NCBI GenBank assembly: GCA_024206355.1
Contig: JAAGZM010000619.1
Span: 1 to 7,942, forward strand
DNA from: Gammaproteobacteria bacterium
GTDB lineage: Bacteria > Pseudomonadota > Gammaproteobacteria > Enterobacterales > GCA-2746155
Reading direction: 5' to 3'
DNA length: 7,942 nucleotides
The position numbers and the translations under genes were made by a program. Below are positions 1 to 5,823 of this stretch, one piece after another (position 1 is the stretch's first letter; each line of letters begins with the position of its first letter). Below the pieces are notes generated by a model. It was not told the origin of the DNA. It did not search any database and worked only from the letters and a program-made list of their open reading frames with translations.

Positions 1-121
1 ACACATTTGATTGCACGTTTTTTAGACTTATTGACTTGACGGCAAAAGCCTTACATAGAATGACTATGAACGGCTTTTTAGTCGGCGCCACTAAGCCTAA
101 AAAACATACACTCAAACGCGT
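1..121. repeat. Long imperfect inverted repeat at the left edge
   Basis: The first 121 bases are one dyad centred on base 61: nearly every pairing satisfies i + j = 122. By hand count 40 of 58 arm positions are Watson-Crick complementary without any indel, around a 5-nt loop (59-63). The strongest blocks are GTTTTTTAG (17-25) with CTAAAAAAC (97-105), AAAAGCC (44-50) with GGCTTTT (72-78), CATAG (54-58) with CTATG (64-68), TTTGA (6-10) with TCAAA (112-116) and CTTA (27-30) with TAAG (92-95). Base 1 still pairs with base 121, so the element may extend past the edge. It lies 27 nt beyond the bzdR stop. Seven mismatches are A·C on the plus strand, which become U·G pairs in a minus-strand RNA, so the fold is better in the bzdR direction (47 of 58). 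It could be a structured 3' UTR or RNA, or a MITE-like palindromic element. No target duplication was recognised. Confidence 0.7.
44..79 (+). terminator. Possible rho-independent terminator (apex of the dyad)
   Basis: AAAAGCC (44-50) pairs with GGCTTTT (72-78), then after a 3-nt internal loop CATAG (54-58) pairs with CTATG (64-68) around a 5-nt loop. The right arm ends in five T's (75-79), as in terminators whose A-tract pairs with the U-tract. It could end a plus-strand transcript entering from the left. On the minus strand it lies downstream of bzdR but is followed there by GCCG and not by a T-run, so it would be a poor intrinsic terminator for bzdR. It forms the tip of the larger dyad and may have no separate role. 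Confidence 0.35.
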
Positions 122-147
122 CCAACTGAGGATTCTAGGTTAAATGG

Positions 148-1035
148 TTAACTACTAAGTTCCTCATCCAAATTTGATTTATCCTGGATTATCTGCAATA
201 AATCATCGTATGACTGGTCAATCGTTTTGCTTGTGGTATCTAAAATAGCATGAGCTTGTTCGTAGTAAGGTGTACGCTCAATTAAGATACTCTCCAAGTC
301 GTTCATAGCGTATTTATTATCCGCCATTGGTCTAAAGTCACCTTGGGCGATAACTCTATCCATATGTTCTTGTGGGCTAGTCTTCACCCAAATTACCAAA
401 CAACTAGTCAACAGTATATTTAGTTCATTTGCTTCAGAAACAATACTTCCACCGGCTTCAATGCAACAAGAATGATGATCATTCAAAGTTCGAAATAAAG
501 CGTCTTCTTCAAGTCGGCGATAACCAGACTGTCCAGATAGCTCTAATATCTCAGGTACGCTCATACCACCAATTGATTCAATAACATCAACCAGTTTAAC
601 AAAGTGTAAATTTTGTCGTTCTTTAAGCAGTTTACCTAAGGTCGTTTTACCTGCACCACGCATTCCGATAAGTGCTATTCTTGTTTGATAGCTATCGACA
701 CTTGAGAAACGTTGATAAAGCATTTTCAGGGCTGTCTGCTGATCATCTCGAGAGAGCCTGGTAAGAAATTCATTAATCAATGATTGCTCAGGTGAAAGTT
801 TATCTGTTGTTGGCAAAAGTTTAGCTGGTTGAGTATGTAAGGCGTTGGCAACTTGTCGCAATAAATTGATTGAGATATTACCCTGACCTTGCTCAAGATT
901 TGCCAGATAACGTTCTGAAACAGAAGAATCACGTGCTAACATTTTACGCGTCATACCGCGACTAGCCCGCAAACTGCGGACATTACTACCTATTTTAATT
1001 AAGTAGTCTTCATTAGTTTGATTGTTGTTAGCCAT
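148..1035 (-). CDS. bzdR: BzdR-type transcriptional repressor (XRE HTH + shikimate-kinase-like domain)
   Basis: This 295-residue protein has the two-domain build of BzdR/BoxR, the aromatic-CoA-responsive repressors of benzoate catabolism. Residues about 12-70 are an XRE-type helix-turn-helix (IGSNVRSLRASRGMTRKMLA, then the SVSERYLANLEQG recognition region). Residues about 75-115 are a linker. Residues about 116-285 resemble shikimate kinase, with a Walker A loop GMRGAGKTT (124-132), an ELSGQSGYRRLEEDAL block (165-180), EAGGS (193-197), RPMA (235-238) and ERTPYYEQ (253-260). In characterised BzdR this domain binds benzoyl-CoA, and effector binding releases DNA. That it represses the divergent reductase operon here is inferred from its position and from TGCA-N6-TGCA motifs in the shared intergenic region. 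The ATG at 1035-1033 is preceded by no clear Shine-Dalgarno, so the start is judged by the fit to the HTH. BoxR, the aerobic paralogue, is the main alternative; the neighbouring anaerobic reductase favours BzdR. Confidence 0.9.
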   Translation of the reverse strand: MANNNQTNEDYLIKIGSNVRSLRASRGMTRKMLARDSSVSERYLANLEQGQGNISINLLRQVANALHTQPAKLLPTTDKLSPEQSLINEFLTRLSRDDQQTALKMLYQRFSSVDSYQTRIALIGMRGAGKTTLGKLLKERQNLHFVKLVDVIESIGGMSVPEILELSGQSGYRRLEEDALFRTLNDHHSCCIEAGGSIVSEANELNILLTSCLVIWVKTSPQEHMDRVIAQGDFRPMADNKYAMNDLESILIERTPYYEQAHAILDTTSKTIDQSYDDLLQIIQDKSNLDEELSS

Positions 1036-1111
1036 AAACGTTAAATATCAAAATCTTTGTATTATTAAAATTCATTGTAAAAAATCTCATGATAAATTAA
1101 TAGTAAAATAT

Positions 1112-1125
1112 TGCACTATTATGCA
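1112..1125. promoter_or_regulatory. Putative BzdR operator 1 (TGCA-N6-TGCA)
   Basis: TGCA at 1112-1115 and TGCA at 1122-1125 are separated by exactly six bases (CTATTA). The flanking T (1111) and A (1126) extend this to a TTGCA/TGCAA inverted repeat. The TGCA-N6-TGCA arrangement is the operator described for BzdR at the Azoarcus PN promoter. This copy is the nearest to bzdR, 77-90 bp before its start codon, so it could also serve autoregulation. Confidence 0.75.
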
Positions 1126-1152
1126 AGCACAATACTAAATATAATTATAAAA

Positions 1153-1166
1153 TGCAATATAATGCA
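1153..1166. promoter_or_regulatory. Putative BzdR operator 2 (TGCA-N6-TGCA)
   Basis: TGCA at 1153-1156 and TGCA at 1163-1166 flank a six-base spacer (ATATAA), extended by A (1152) and T (1167) to an ATGCA/TGCAT inverted repeat. Its centre is 41 bp from operator 1, about four helical turns, so both sites would face the same side of the DNA. It ends 8 bp before the TTGACA -35 element of the bzdN promoter, where a bound repressor could hinder RNA polymerase. Confidence 0.75.
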
Positions 1167-1174
1167 TATTAGTC

Positions 1175-1204
1175 TTGACATGTAATGTGTTGCGGATATA
1201 TATT
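1175..1204 (+). promoter_or_regulatory. Sigma70-type promoter of the bzdNOPQ operon
   Basis: A consensus -35 TTGACA (1175-1180) is followed after 18 bp by TATATT (1199-1204, five of six matches to TATAAT); an overlapping TATATA (1197-1202) gives a 16-bp spacing. Transcription would begin near 1211, leaving a leader of about 40 nt before the bzdN ATG. No FNR/AcpR-like TTGAT-N4-ATCAA site is visible near -41.5 or elsewhere in 1036-1249. Confidence 0.6.
1181..1194. promoter_or_regulatory. Possible degenerate third BzdR operator in the promoter spacer
   Basis: TGTA (1181-1184) and TGCG (1191-1194) are separated by exactly six bases and each differs from TGCA at one position. The motif sits between the -35 and -10 elements, where repressor binding would exclude RNA polymerase. 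The known Azoarcus PN promoter has three operator regions. With two mismatches in eight positions this could be chance. Confidence 0.3.
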
Positions 1205-1249
1205 TCATTACTGATTTTAGTTACTAACATAATATAGCAGGGAGATAAA

Positions 1250-2431
1250 ATGACATTTCGATCGAAAATCCTTGAATCTTGGAAGGGCAAGCCACTACAC
1301 GATGTATTTGAACAATGCAGAGAGGTGGTTGAAGATCCAGATTATCCTACGGTAAAAGAGTGGAGAGAGCAGGGTGGTAAAGTACTTGGACATTTTCAAG
1401 TTTACTTTCCTGAAGAACTTGCACATGCTGCTGGTATGTTGCCACTGAAAGTATGTGGTGGACAAGCGGATGGTATTGAAGCTGAATCTAAGTTTGGTTC
1501 ATATCTTTGTTCAATTATTAAAACATCTTTGGACTTAGCATTAACCAAAAAGATTGAAATTGAATTATTTGTGACTCATCCTATCTGTGACGCAGCACGA
1601 AATCTTGGTGCAATTTGGGGACGTAACTTTCCTTATAAAGCACAAATTCTGTATTTGCCACAGAATCCAAATTCAAAGCATTCCCATGAATATCTAACAT
1701 TCGAATACAATCGAGTCAAAAAAGATATTGAAGGAATTATGGGGCCTATTTCAGACGAATCGTTGAAAGCTTCTATGGAGCTATTCAATAAAAGTCGCTC
1801 TTTGATGAGAGAGCTCTATGATATTAAAAGAGAAACTCCTTGGCTGATAAAAGCGGAAGATGCTTACTGCTTAACCATTTTAGCCGGGATGGTAACAAAA
1901 GAAGATTATATCGAATTAATGAGTTGGGTTTTACCTCAAATTCGTGAGCGCAACCTGAAGAAGCAAGATAAGATGCGTGTTGTCTTTGAAGGAGGTTTCT
2001 GTGAAAGCCCTCCTGTTGATCTTATACAAACGATCGAGCGTTCATGTTATTTGGTTGATGACGATTTATTTATCGGTCTTCGGTACATATTGTCAGATAC
2101 TTCATTAGATGGTGATCCAGTTGAGAGCTTAGCAACGGCTTATATCGACCAATCATCTTACAGTCCTGTTCAACATGACAATAATAAAGAGAAAGGCGAG
2201 ATGTTGCTTGCTCGCATAAAAAATTCAGGCGCAGAAGCAGCGATTGTATCGGCAGCTAAAATGTGTGAGCCAGGTTTAGAAGAACAGGTCACATACATCA
2301 AAATGTTGGAAGAAGAGGGAATCGATTCTTTCGTCAATGAATTTGAAGAAAATCAAACCAGTTTCGATCAAATCGGTACTCAATTAGAGACCTTTGTAGA
2401 AAATATATTGTTCAGTGAAGAGGTAGCATAA
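1250..2431 (+). CDS. bzdN: Benzoyl-CoA reductase, bzd type, subunit N (gamma-like)
   Basis: This 393-residue protein belongs to the 2-hydroxyglutaryl-CoA dehydratase D-component family and corresponds to BzdN/BcrC/BadD, the smaller subunit of the ring-reducing module. With BzdO it would hold [4Fe-4S] clusters and bind the aromatic CoA-thioester in the cytoplasm. Cysteines in family-typical contexts are C69 (LKVCGGQADG), C87 (SYLCSIIK), C113 (HPICDAARNLG) and C339 (AAKMCEPG), with a C-terminal block ENQTSFDQIGTQLETF (367-382) of the kind that ends these subunits. Length is close to that of known BcrC/BzdN proteins. The ATG has a good ribosome site, AGGGAG at 1239-1244, five bases upstream. It is first in the operon and bzdO starts one base after its stop. 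A 3-methylbenzoyl-CoA reductase (MBR) subunit is a close alternative that cannot be separated by eye. A plain 2-hydroxyacyl-CoA dehydratase is less likely because two ATPase subunits and BzdR are present. Confidence 0.9.
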   Translation: MTFRSKILESWKGKPLHDVFEQCREVVEDPDYPTVKEWREQGGKVLGHFQVYFPEELAHAAGMLPLKVCGGQADGIEAESKFGSYLCSIIKTSLDLALTKKIEIELFVTHPICDAARNLGAIWGRNFPYKAQILYLPQNPNSKHSHEYLTFEYNRVKKDIEGIMGPISDESLKASMELFNKSRSLMRELYDIKRETPWLIKAEDAYCLTILAGMVTKEDYIELMSWVLPQIRERNLKKQDKMRVVFEGGFCESPPVDLIQTIERSCYLVDDDLFIGLRYILSDTSLDGDPVESLATAYIDQSSYSPVQHDNNKEKGEMLLARIKNSGAEAAIVSAAKMCEPGLEEQVTYIKMLEEEGIDSFVNEFEENQTSFDQIGTQLETFVENILFSEEVA

Positions 2432-2432
2432 G

Positions 2433-3716
2433 ATGAATCAAGCTAATCAAGATATTGTAGGTCGCGGAAATAAAGAAGGCGGAGCATTATTTAGAGACTG
2501 GTTTGGTGAACTATCTCTGAATGCTGAACAAAATAAGGCAGTACCTTATGTTTTCGTAATGGGAAGTATGAATGAGATACTTAAGTCATTTGATTTCCCC
2601 GTGGTATTTCCTGAAGTAAATTCACTTCAGACAGCTATTCGTAAAGATTCAGCTAATCTATTAAATCAGGCAGAAGACTACGGTTATTCACCTGATATTT
2701 GTGGTTATGTAAAAGCCGATTTATCGATGCAGCTTAATGGTGGCGCTCATCCAATGGGAACAATCCCTAAGCCAAGTATGGCAGTATTTACCAATGCTTG
2801 TAATACTTATATTAAATGGGCTGAGATTTGGGAAAGACTATACGGTATTCCAATTTTCACTTTTGATATTCCAGGCACTCGTGCTGATGGAACTGCTAGC
2901 CAACCAGGTAGCGAAGAATTTATAGCTGAGCAAAAATACGTAAAAGGTCAAATTAAAGAGCTGATTGAGCTTTGTGAAAAAGTTAGCGGTCAGAAGTTTG
3001 ATATTGATAGGTTCAAAGAAGTTCTGGGCTATACCAATCGTATGATGGATGCTTGGAAAAAAGTAATGGAGCTTAACGCCTCTATGCCAGCCGTATTTAA
3101 TGCTTTGACAGATGGCACCGTATTCCTCGGTGTTGCTAACGGTTTCAGAGGCACGAAAGAAGGTGCAGAATTCTTTGAAAATCTTCTTGAAGAAATGATT
3201 TATAAAGCAGCCAACCATATCGGCACCTTAACTGAAGAAGAGTTTCGTTTAATCTTTATTGGTGTTCCTTGTTATCCGATATTTAGAAAATTCAATGAAT
3301 TTTTCACTGATTGGAAAGGTGTCTTTGTACACTCTACTTATCTTTGGTTTGCATCAGGTGGTAGTAATCTAGGGGTTCAATATGATCTAGATAATCCTCT
3401 TGATAGCCTAGCAGAAGGTACTTTGATTGGTGTACGGGATGCGATGGACAGTATGTTTCATCAAAATAACACTGTTACTAAATTACTAGATCCTTATAGC
3501 ATTGACGGAGTTGTTTTCCACCCAATTAAGAGTTGCCGAACAACTTCTACAGGTCAAGCAGACAGTCGTAACTGGTTATCAAAAAATACAGGCATTCCTA
3601 CACTGATCATGGAATCAGATATGATGGATGAGCGTGTGGTAACACCAGCAATGATGAAAAACCGCGCCGATGCCTTCTTCGAAGGATTGATCACTCGTAA
3701 GCAAAACTTAAAATAA
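2433..3716 (+). CDS. bzdO: Benzoyl-CoA reductase, bzd type, subunit O (beta-like)
   Basis: This 427-residue protein is the BzdO/BcrB/BadE-type subunit, partner of BzdN in the electron-accepting, substrate-reducing half of the enzyme. Family cysteine contexts are C90 (SPDICGYVKADL), C123 (NACNTYIKWAEIW) and C368 (KSCRTTSTGQAD), which probably ligate [4Fe-4S] clusters. C280 (GVPCYP) is also present. The residue run FDIPGTRADG (144-153) and the block around LWFASGGSNLG (304-314) fit this subunit type, and the length is near that of BcrB/BzdO. The ATG follows the bzdN stop by one base and has AAGAGG at 2418-2423 inside the end of bzdN, so translation is probably coupled. No frameshift or truncation is seen. 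Substrate (benzoyl-CoA or a methylated analogue) is inferred from family and operon, not proven by these residues. Confidence 0.9.
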   Translation: MNQANQDIVGRGNKEGGALFRDWFGELSLNAEQNKAVPYVFVMGSMNEILKSFDFPVVFPEVNSLQTAIRKDSANLLNQAEDYGYSPDICGYVKADLSMQLNGGAHPMGTIPKPSMAVFTNACNTYIKWAEIWERLYGIPIFTFDIPGTRADGTASQPGSEEFIAEQKYVKGQIKELIELCEKVSGQKFDIDRFKEVLGYTNRMMDAWKKVMELNASMPAVFNALTDGTVFLGVANGFRGTKEGAEFFENLLEEMIYKAANHIGTLTEEEFRLIFIGVPCYPIFRKFNEFFTDWKGVFVHSTYLWFASGGSNLGVQYDLDNPLDSLAEGTLIGVRDAMDSMFHQNNTVTKLLDPYSIDGVVFHPIKSCRTTSTGQADSRNWLSKNTGIPTLIMESDMMDERVVTPAMMKNRADAFFEGLITRKQNLK

Positions 3717-3731
3717 TTGTAAGGATTAAAC

Positions 3732-4541
3732 ATGACCTATACAGCAGGAGTCGATGTAGGCTCAACACAAACAAAAGCAGTGATCATTAACGAAGAAAAA
3801 GAAATCGTTGGTCGTGCACTGATTGATACAGGTGCTAACGTTATGGCGGCTGCTGAGAAAGCATTCTCAATGGCTCTTAAAGAAGGTAACGTTGGAGAAG
3901 AAGAAGTTGAATATGTTATCGGTACGGGATATGGACGCTATAAAGTGACTTTTGGTAATAAGCAGATCACTGAGATTAGTTGTCATGGTCGGGGAGCTGC
4001 ACAAATGTTCCCTGGTACCAAAACCGTTATTGATATGGGTGGACAGGACAGTAAAGCGATTAAAGTTGGCGAGAATGGCGATATCGATGATTTCTGTATG
4101 AATGATAAGTGTGCTGCAGGAACTGGCCGATTTTTAGGCGCTGCTTCGATGGTACTAGATATCCCGCTTGGTGATCTTGGAGATATTTCTCTTAAATCAG
4201 AAAAGCCTGTACGAATTAGTACAACCTGTACCGTATTTGCTGAATCAGAAGTATTGGCATGGCTTGGTAAAGGTAAAAAAGTCGAAGATATTCTTTGGGG
4301 TGTACACTTATCAATTGCAGCTCGTTCAATTGGCCTACTAAGAAGAATAGGTATTGAAGATCAAGTAACTTTCACAGGTGGTGTTGCTAAAAATACTGGC
4401 ATGGTTCAAGCTATGGAAGATGGTCTAAAAATGAAAATTAATGTCAGTGATGATTCTCACTATATGGGCGCTTTAGGAGCAGCACTGTTTGCTTTGGATC
4501 ATGTGTTTGCCCATCGTCAACCAATACAAGTAGGAGCCTAA
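3732..4541 (+). CDS. bzdP: Benzoyl-CoA reductase, bzd type, ATPase subunit P
   Basis: This 269-residue protein belongs to the BcrAD/BadFG (ASKHA-fold) ATPase family. With BzdQ it would couple ATP hydrolysis to transfer of low-potential electrons to the BzdN/BzdO half. The phosphate-1 loop is DVGSTQTKA (8-16), phosphate-2 is DMGGQD (101-106) and the adenosine motif is FTGGVAKN (214-221). C127 (NDKCAAGTG) and C166 (TTCTVFAESE) are the two cysteines that, with their counterparts in the partner subunit, hold the bridging [4Fe-4S] cluster. The short length matches the Azoarcus type, where both ATPase subunits are about 30 kDa, rather than the Thauera type, where BcrA is about 48 kDa. A ribosome site (AAGGA, 3721-3725) lies six bases before the ATG; the gap from bzdO is 15 nt. 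The P/Q assignment rests on gene order and on its complete ATPase motifs. Confidence 0.85.
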   Translation: MTYTAGVDVGSTQTKAVIINEEKEIVGRALIDTGANVMAAAEKAFSMALKEGNVGEEEVEYVIGTGYGRYKVTFGNKQITEISCHGRGAAQMFPGTKTVIDMGGQDSKAIKVGENGDIDDFCMNDKCAAGTGRFLGAASMVLDIPLGDLGDISLKSEKPVRISTTCTVFAESEVLAWLGKGKKVEDILWGVHLSIAARSIGLLRRIGIEDQVTFTGGVAKNTGMVQAMEDGLKMKINVSDDSHYMGALGAALFALDHVFAHRQPIQVGA

Positions 4542-4542
4542 G

Positions 4543-5346
4543 ATGCAAATTACACTAGGATTAGATATAGGTTCTACCTATTCAAAAGCAGTTATCATTG
4601 ATCAGGAATACAATATACTTGCACGCTATGTATGTCCTACTGGTCATAAACTGAAAGAAGTAGCAGATAAGGTCACAAAAGAAGTCTTAAAGATTGCCGG
4701 TAAAAGTATGGATGAAATTTCTTATACGATTACGACTGGCTCTGGACGACATCGGGTTGATTTTAGAGATCTACAGGTTACTGACTTAACCGCAGCAGCT
4801 AGAGGTGCAAGCCACATGTATCCTGGAACAAGAACAATTCTGGATATTGGTGGACAGACCATGAAGGCGAGTAAAATTGATGAGCATGCAAAAGTACTTA
4901 ACTTCAGACTCAATGATAAATGTGCCTCAGGAACTGGTGCTTTCTTAGAAAAGACAGCTAAGTATATGGGATATAGTACTCCTGAGATTGGTTCACTATT
5001 GAACTTAGCCAAGAATGAAGTACCAATATCAGGTGTTTGCGCTGTATTTGCTGAATCAGAAGTGATCAGTCATCTGTCTGAAGGAGTTCCTCCTGAAGAT
5101 ATTATGTACGGTGCAATTTTGTCACTGACAAAACGTTGTGTTCAGCTTATGAAACGCGCCAAGTCAGGACCTGAATATACTCTTGCTGGTGGAATCTTAC
5201 GCTGGGAAAAAATGGCGGAAGTGATTAAAGGCGAGATTAAGCATGATGTCAATGTACCAGCTGGTGATTTACCTCAGTTTATCGGTGCACTAGGCTGCGC
5301 AATCCTTGGTCATGTTCGATTAAGGAAGTTAGGTCTAGCGGCCTAG
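4543..5346 (+). CDS. bzdQ: Benzoyl-CoA reductase, bzd type, ATPase subunit Q
   Basis: This 267-residue paralogue of the preceding subunit is the second half of the ATPase/activator module. The phosphate-1 loop is DIGSTYSKA (8-16) and phosphate-2 is DIGGQT (101-106), with Thr in place of the Asp found in subunit P. The adenosine region reads LAGGILRWEKM (214-224) and lacks the Asn of TGGVAKN. The cluster cysteines C127 (NDKCASGTG) and C166 (GVCAVFAESE) fall at the same residue numbers as in subunit P, as expected for ancient duplicates forming a pseudo-symmetric dimer around one [4Fe-4S] cluster. AGGAG (4532-4536) precedes the ATG by six bases, and only one base separates it from the bzdP stop. 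The length excludes the large Thauera-type BcrA. The role is confident; the Q label is by order and motif divergence. Confidence 0.85.
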   Translation: MQITLGLDIGSTYSKAVIIDQEYNILARYVCPTGHKLKEVADKVTKEVLKIAGKSMDEISYTITTGSGRHRVDFRDLQVTDLTAAARGASHMYPGTRTILDIGGQTMKASKIDEHAKVLNFRLNDKCASGTGAFLEKTAKYMGYSTPEIGSLLNLAKNEVPISGVCAVFAESEVISHLSEGVPPEDIMYGAILSLTKRCVQLMKRAKSGPEYTLAGGILRWEKMAEVIKGEIKHDVNVPAGDLPQFIGALGCAILGHVRLRKLGLAA

Positions 5347-5356
5347 AGTATAGCCT

Positions 5357-5644
5357 ATGTCATCAGAACTTATCTTTAGTCAGCGAGATACTATAAGCCC
5401 TGTTAAGGACTCTGCGGGATCTTCAGGTTGTCCTATACCTGAAGATCCCAAGCTCATCGCAGATGGCTGGGTATCACGTTTTTTTGGTGATGCTCGAATG
5501 GCAAGAGATTCTGCCGAAACTTATGAAATGATGAAGCATGAAGTTAAACTTGTGCCTATTGATACCAGTAATCTAAAAGATAACTGTGGAGGCTGTGCTG
5601 AGGCCTTTGTGAACTTTGTAGTGGTATATACTCGTAAGCTTTAG
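5357..5644 (+). CDS. Unrecognised 95-residue protein with a CxxC motif, last gene of the operon
   Basis: I do not recognise this family. The 95-residue product begins with a polar, probably disordered stretch (1-24), has C25 in a SSGCPIP context, a charged helical-looking middle (DGWVSRFFGDARMARDSAETYEMM, about 36-59), and a C-terminal CGGC motif (C77, C80) followed by a hydrophobic end, VNFVVVYTRKL. Three cysteines and CxxC suggest metal or thiol chemistry, but it lacks the cysteine spacing of a ferredoxin, so it is not the BzdM-type ferredoxin that follows bzdQ in Azoarcus. No signal peptide or transmembrane helix is seen. It begins 10 nt after bzdQ with only a weak AGAG (5345-5348) ribosome site. 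An in-frame TAG directly upstream makes the ATG at 5357 the earliest possible start. Co-transcription suggests an accessory or maturation role for the reductase; that is inference. Confidence 0.75.
   Translation: MSSELIFSQRDTISPVKDSAGSSGCPIPEDPKLIADGWVSRFFGDARMARDSAETYEMMKHEVKLVPIDTSNLKDNCGGCAEAFVNFVVVYTRKL
5415..5450 (+). repeat. Perfect 13-bp inverted repeat inside the 95-residue gene
   Basis: GGGATCTTCAGGT (5416-5428) and ACCTGAAGATCCC (5437-5449) are exact reverse complements around an 8-nt loop. TCTGCG (5411-5416) and CGCAGA further out (about 5457-5462) could lengthen the stem across a one-sided bulge. No T-run follows, so it is not an intrinsic terminator. It lies at codons 21-31 of the small gene and could act as an RNA processing, stability or translation-control hairpin. 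Confidence 0.6.
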
Positions 5645-5662
5645 TTTGTTAATCCTATAGCA

Positions 5663-5689
5663 GGTTAAACTTAGGATCCTCAGTTGACC
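5663..5689. repeat. Imperfect palindrome after the operon
   Basis: The segment pairs GGTT (5663-5666) with GACC (5686-5689, one wobble), AACT (5668-5671) with AGTT (5682-5685), and an AGGATCCT core (5673-5680), with one bulge and one mismatch. It begins 19 nt after the stop of the 95-residue gene. It might mark the transcript 3' end, but no T-run follows, so it is weak as a terminator. The rest of the 179-bp convergent gap (5645-5823) shows no convincing gene. Confidence 0.3.
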
Positions 5690-5823
5690 GGCTCTGAATT
5701 ATGGTTATGTACTTAAAACAGCAACTTACAGAAGGATCTCACAACTGGGAGGCTACTGTTGTTTCATTGTAGATATGCGTGGTGTGCTATTTACCTTCAA
5801 ATTGATTTATTTTGCTTGTAATT

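Noticed and set aside
17..147. Integron attC-like site, suggested by the long dyad and a GTTAAAT at about 139-145
   Set aside because: The R''/R' core sites do not sit at the ends of the dyad in the required orientation, and no integrase or cassette array is present.
2737..3218. Short overlapping reading frames on both strands inside bzdO
   Set aside because: They lie wholly within a clearly coding subunit gene and have no ribosome sites or recognisable motifs.
4722..5012. A minus-strand reading frame of 96 codons inside bzdQ
   Set aside because: It is antisense to a well-supported gene and its composition is explained by the opposite strand.
1250..5346. 2-hydroxyacyl-CoA (2-hydroxyglutaryl-type) dehydratase system instead of a benzoyl-CoA reductase
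   Set aside because: Those systems normally have one homodimeric activator; here there are two distinct ATPase subunits in bzdP-Q order and a BzdR regulator with matching operators.
5713..5766. Terminator hairpin from AACAG near 5717 and CTGTT near 5757
   Set aside because: Only about five pairs form across a long loop; not convincing.
5701..5772. A 23-codon plus-strand reading frame (ATG GTT ATG ... TAG) in the convergent gap
   Set aside because: It has no ribosome site, is very short and resembles nothing I know; it is probably chance.
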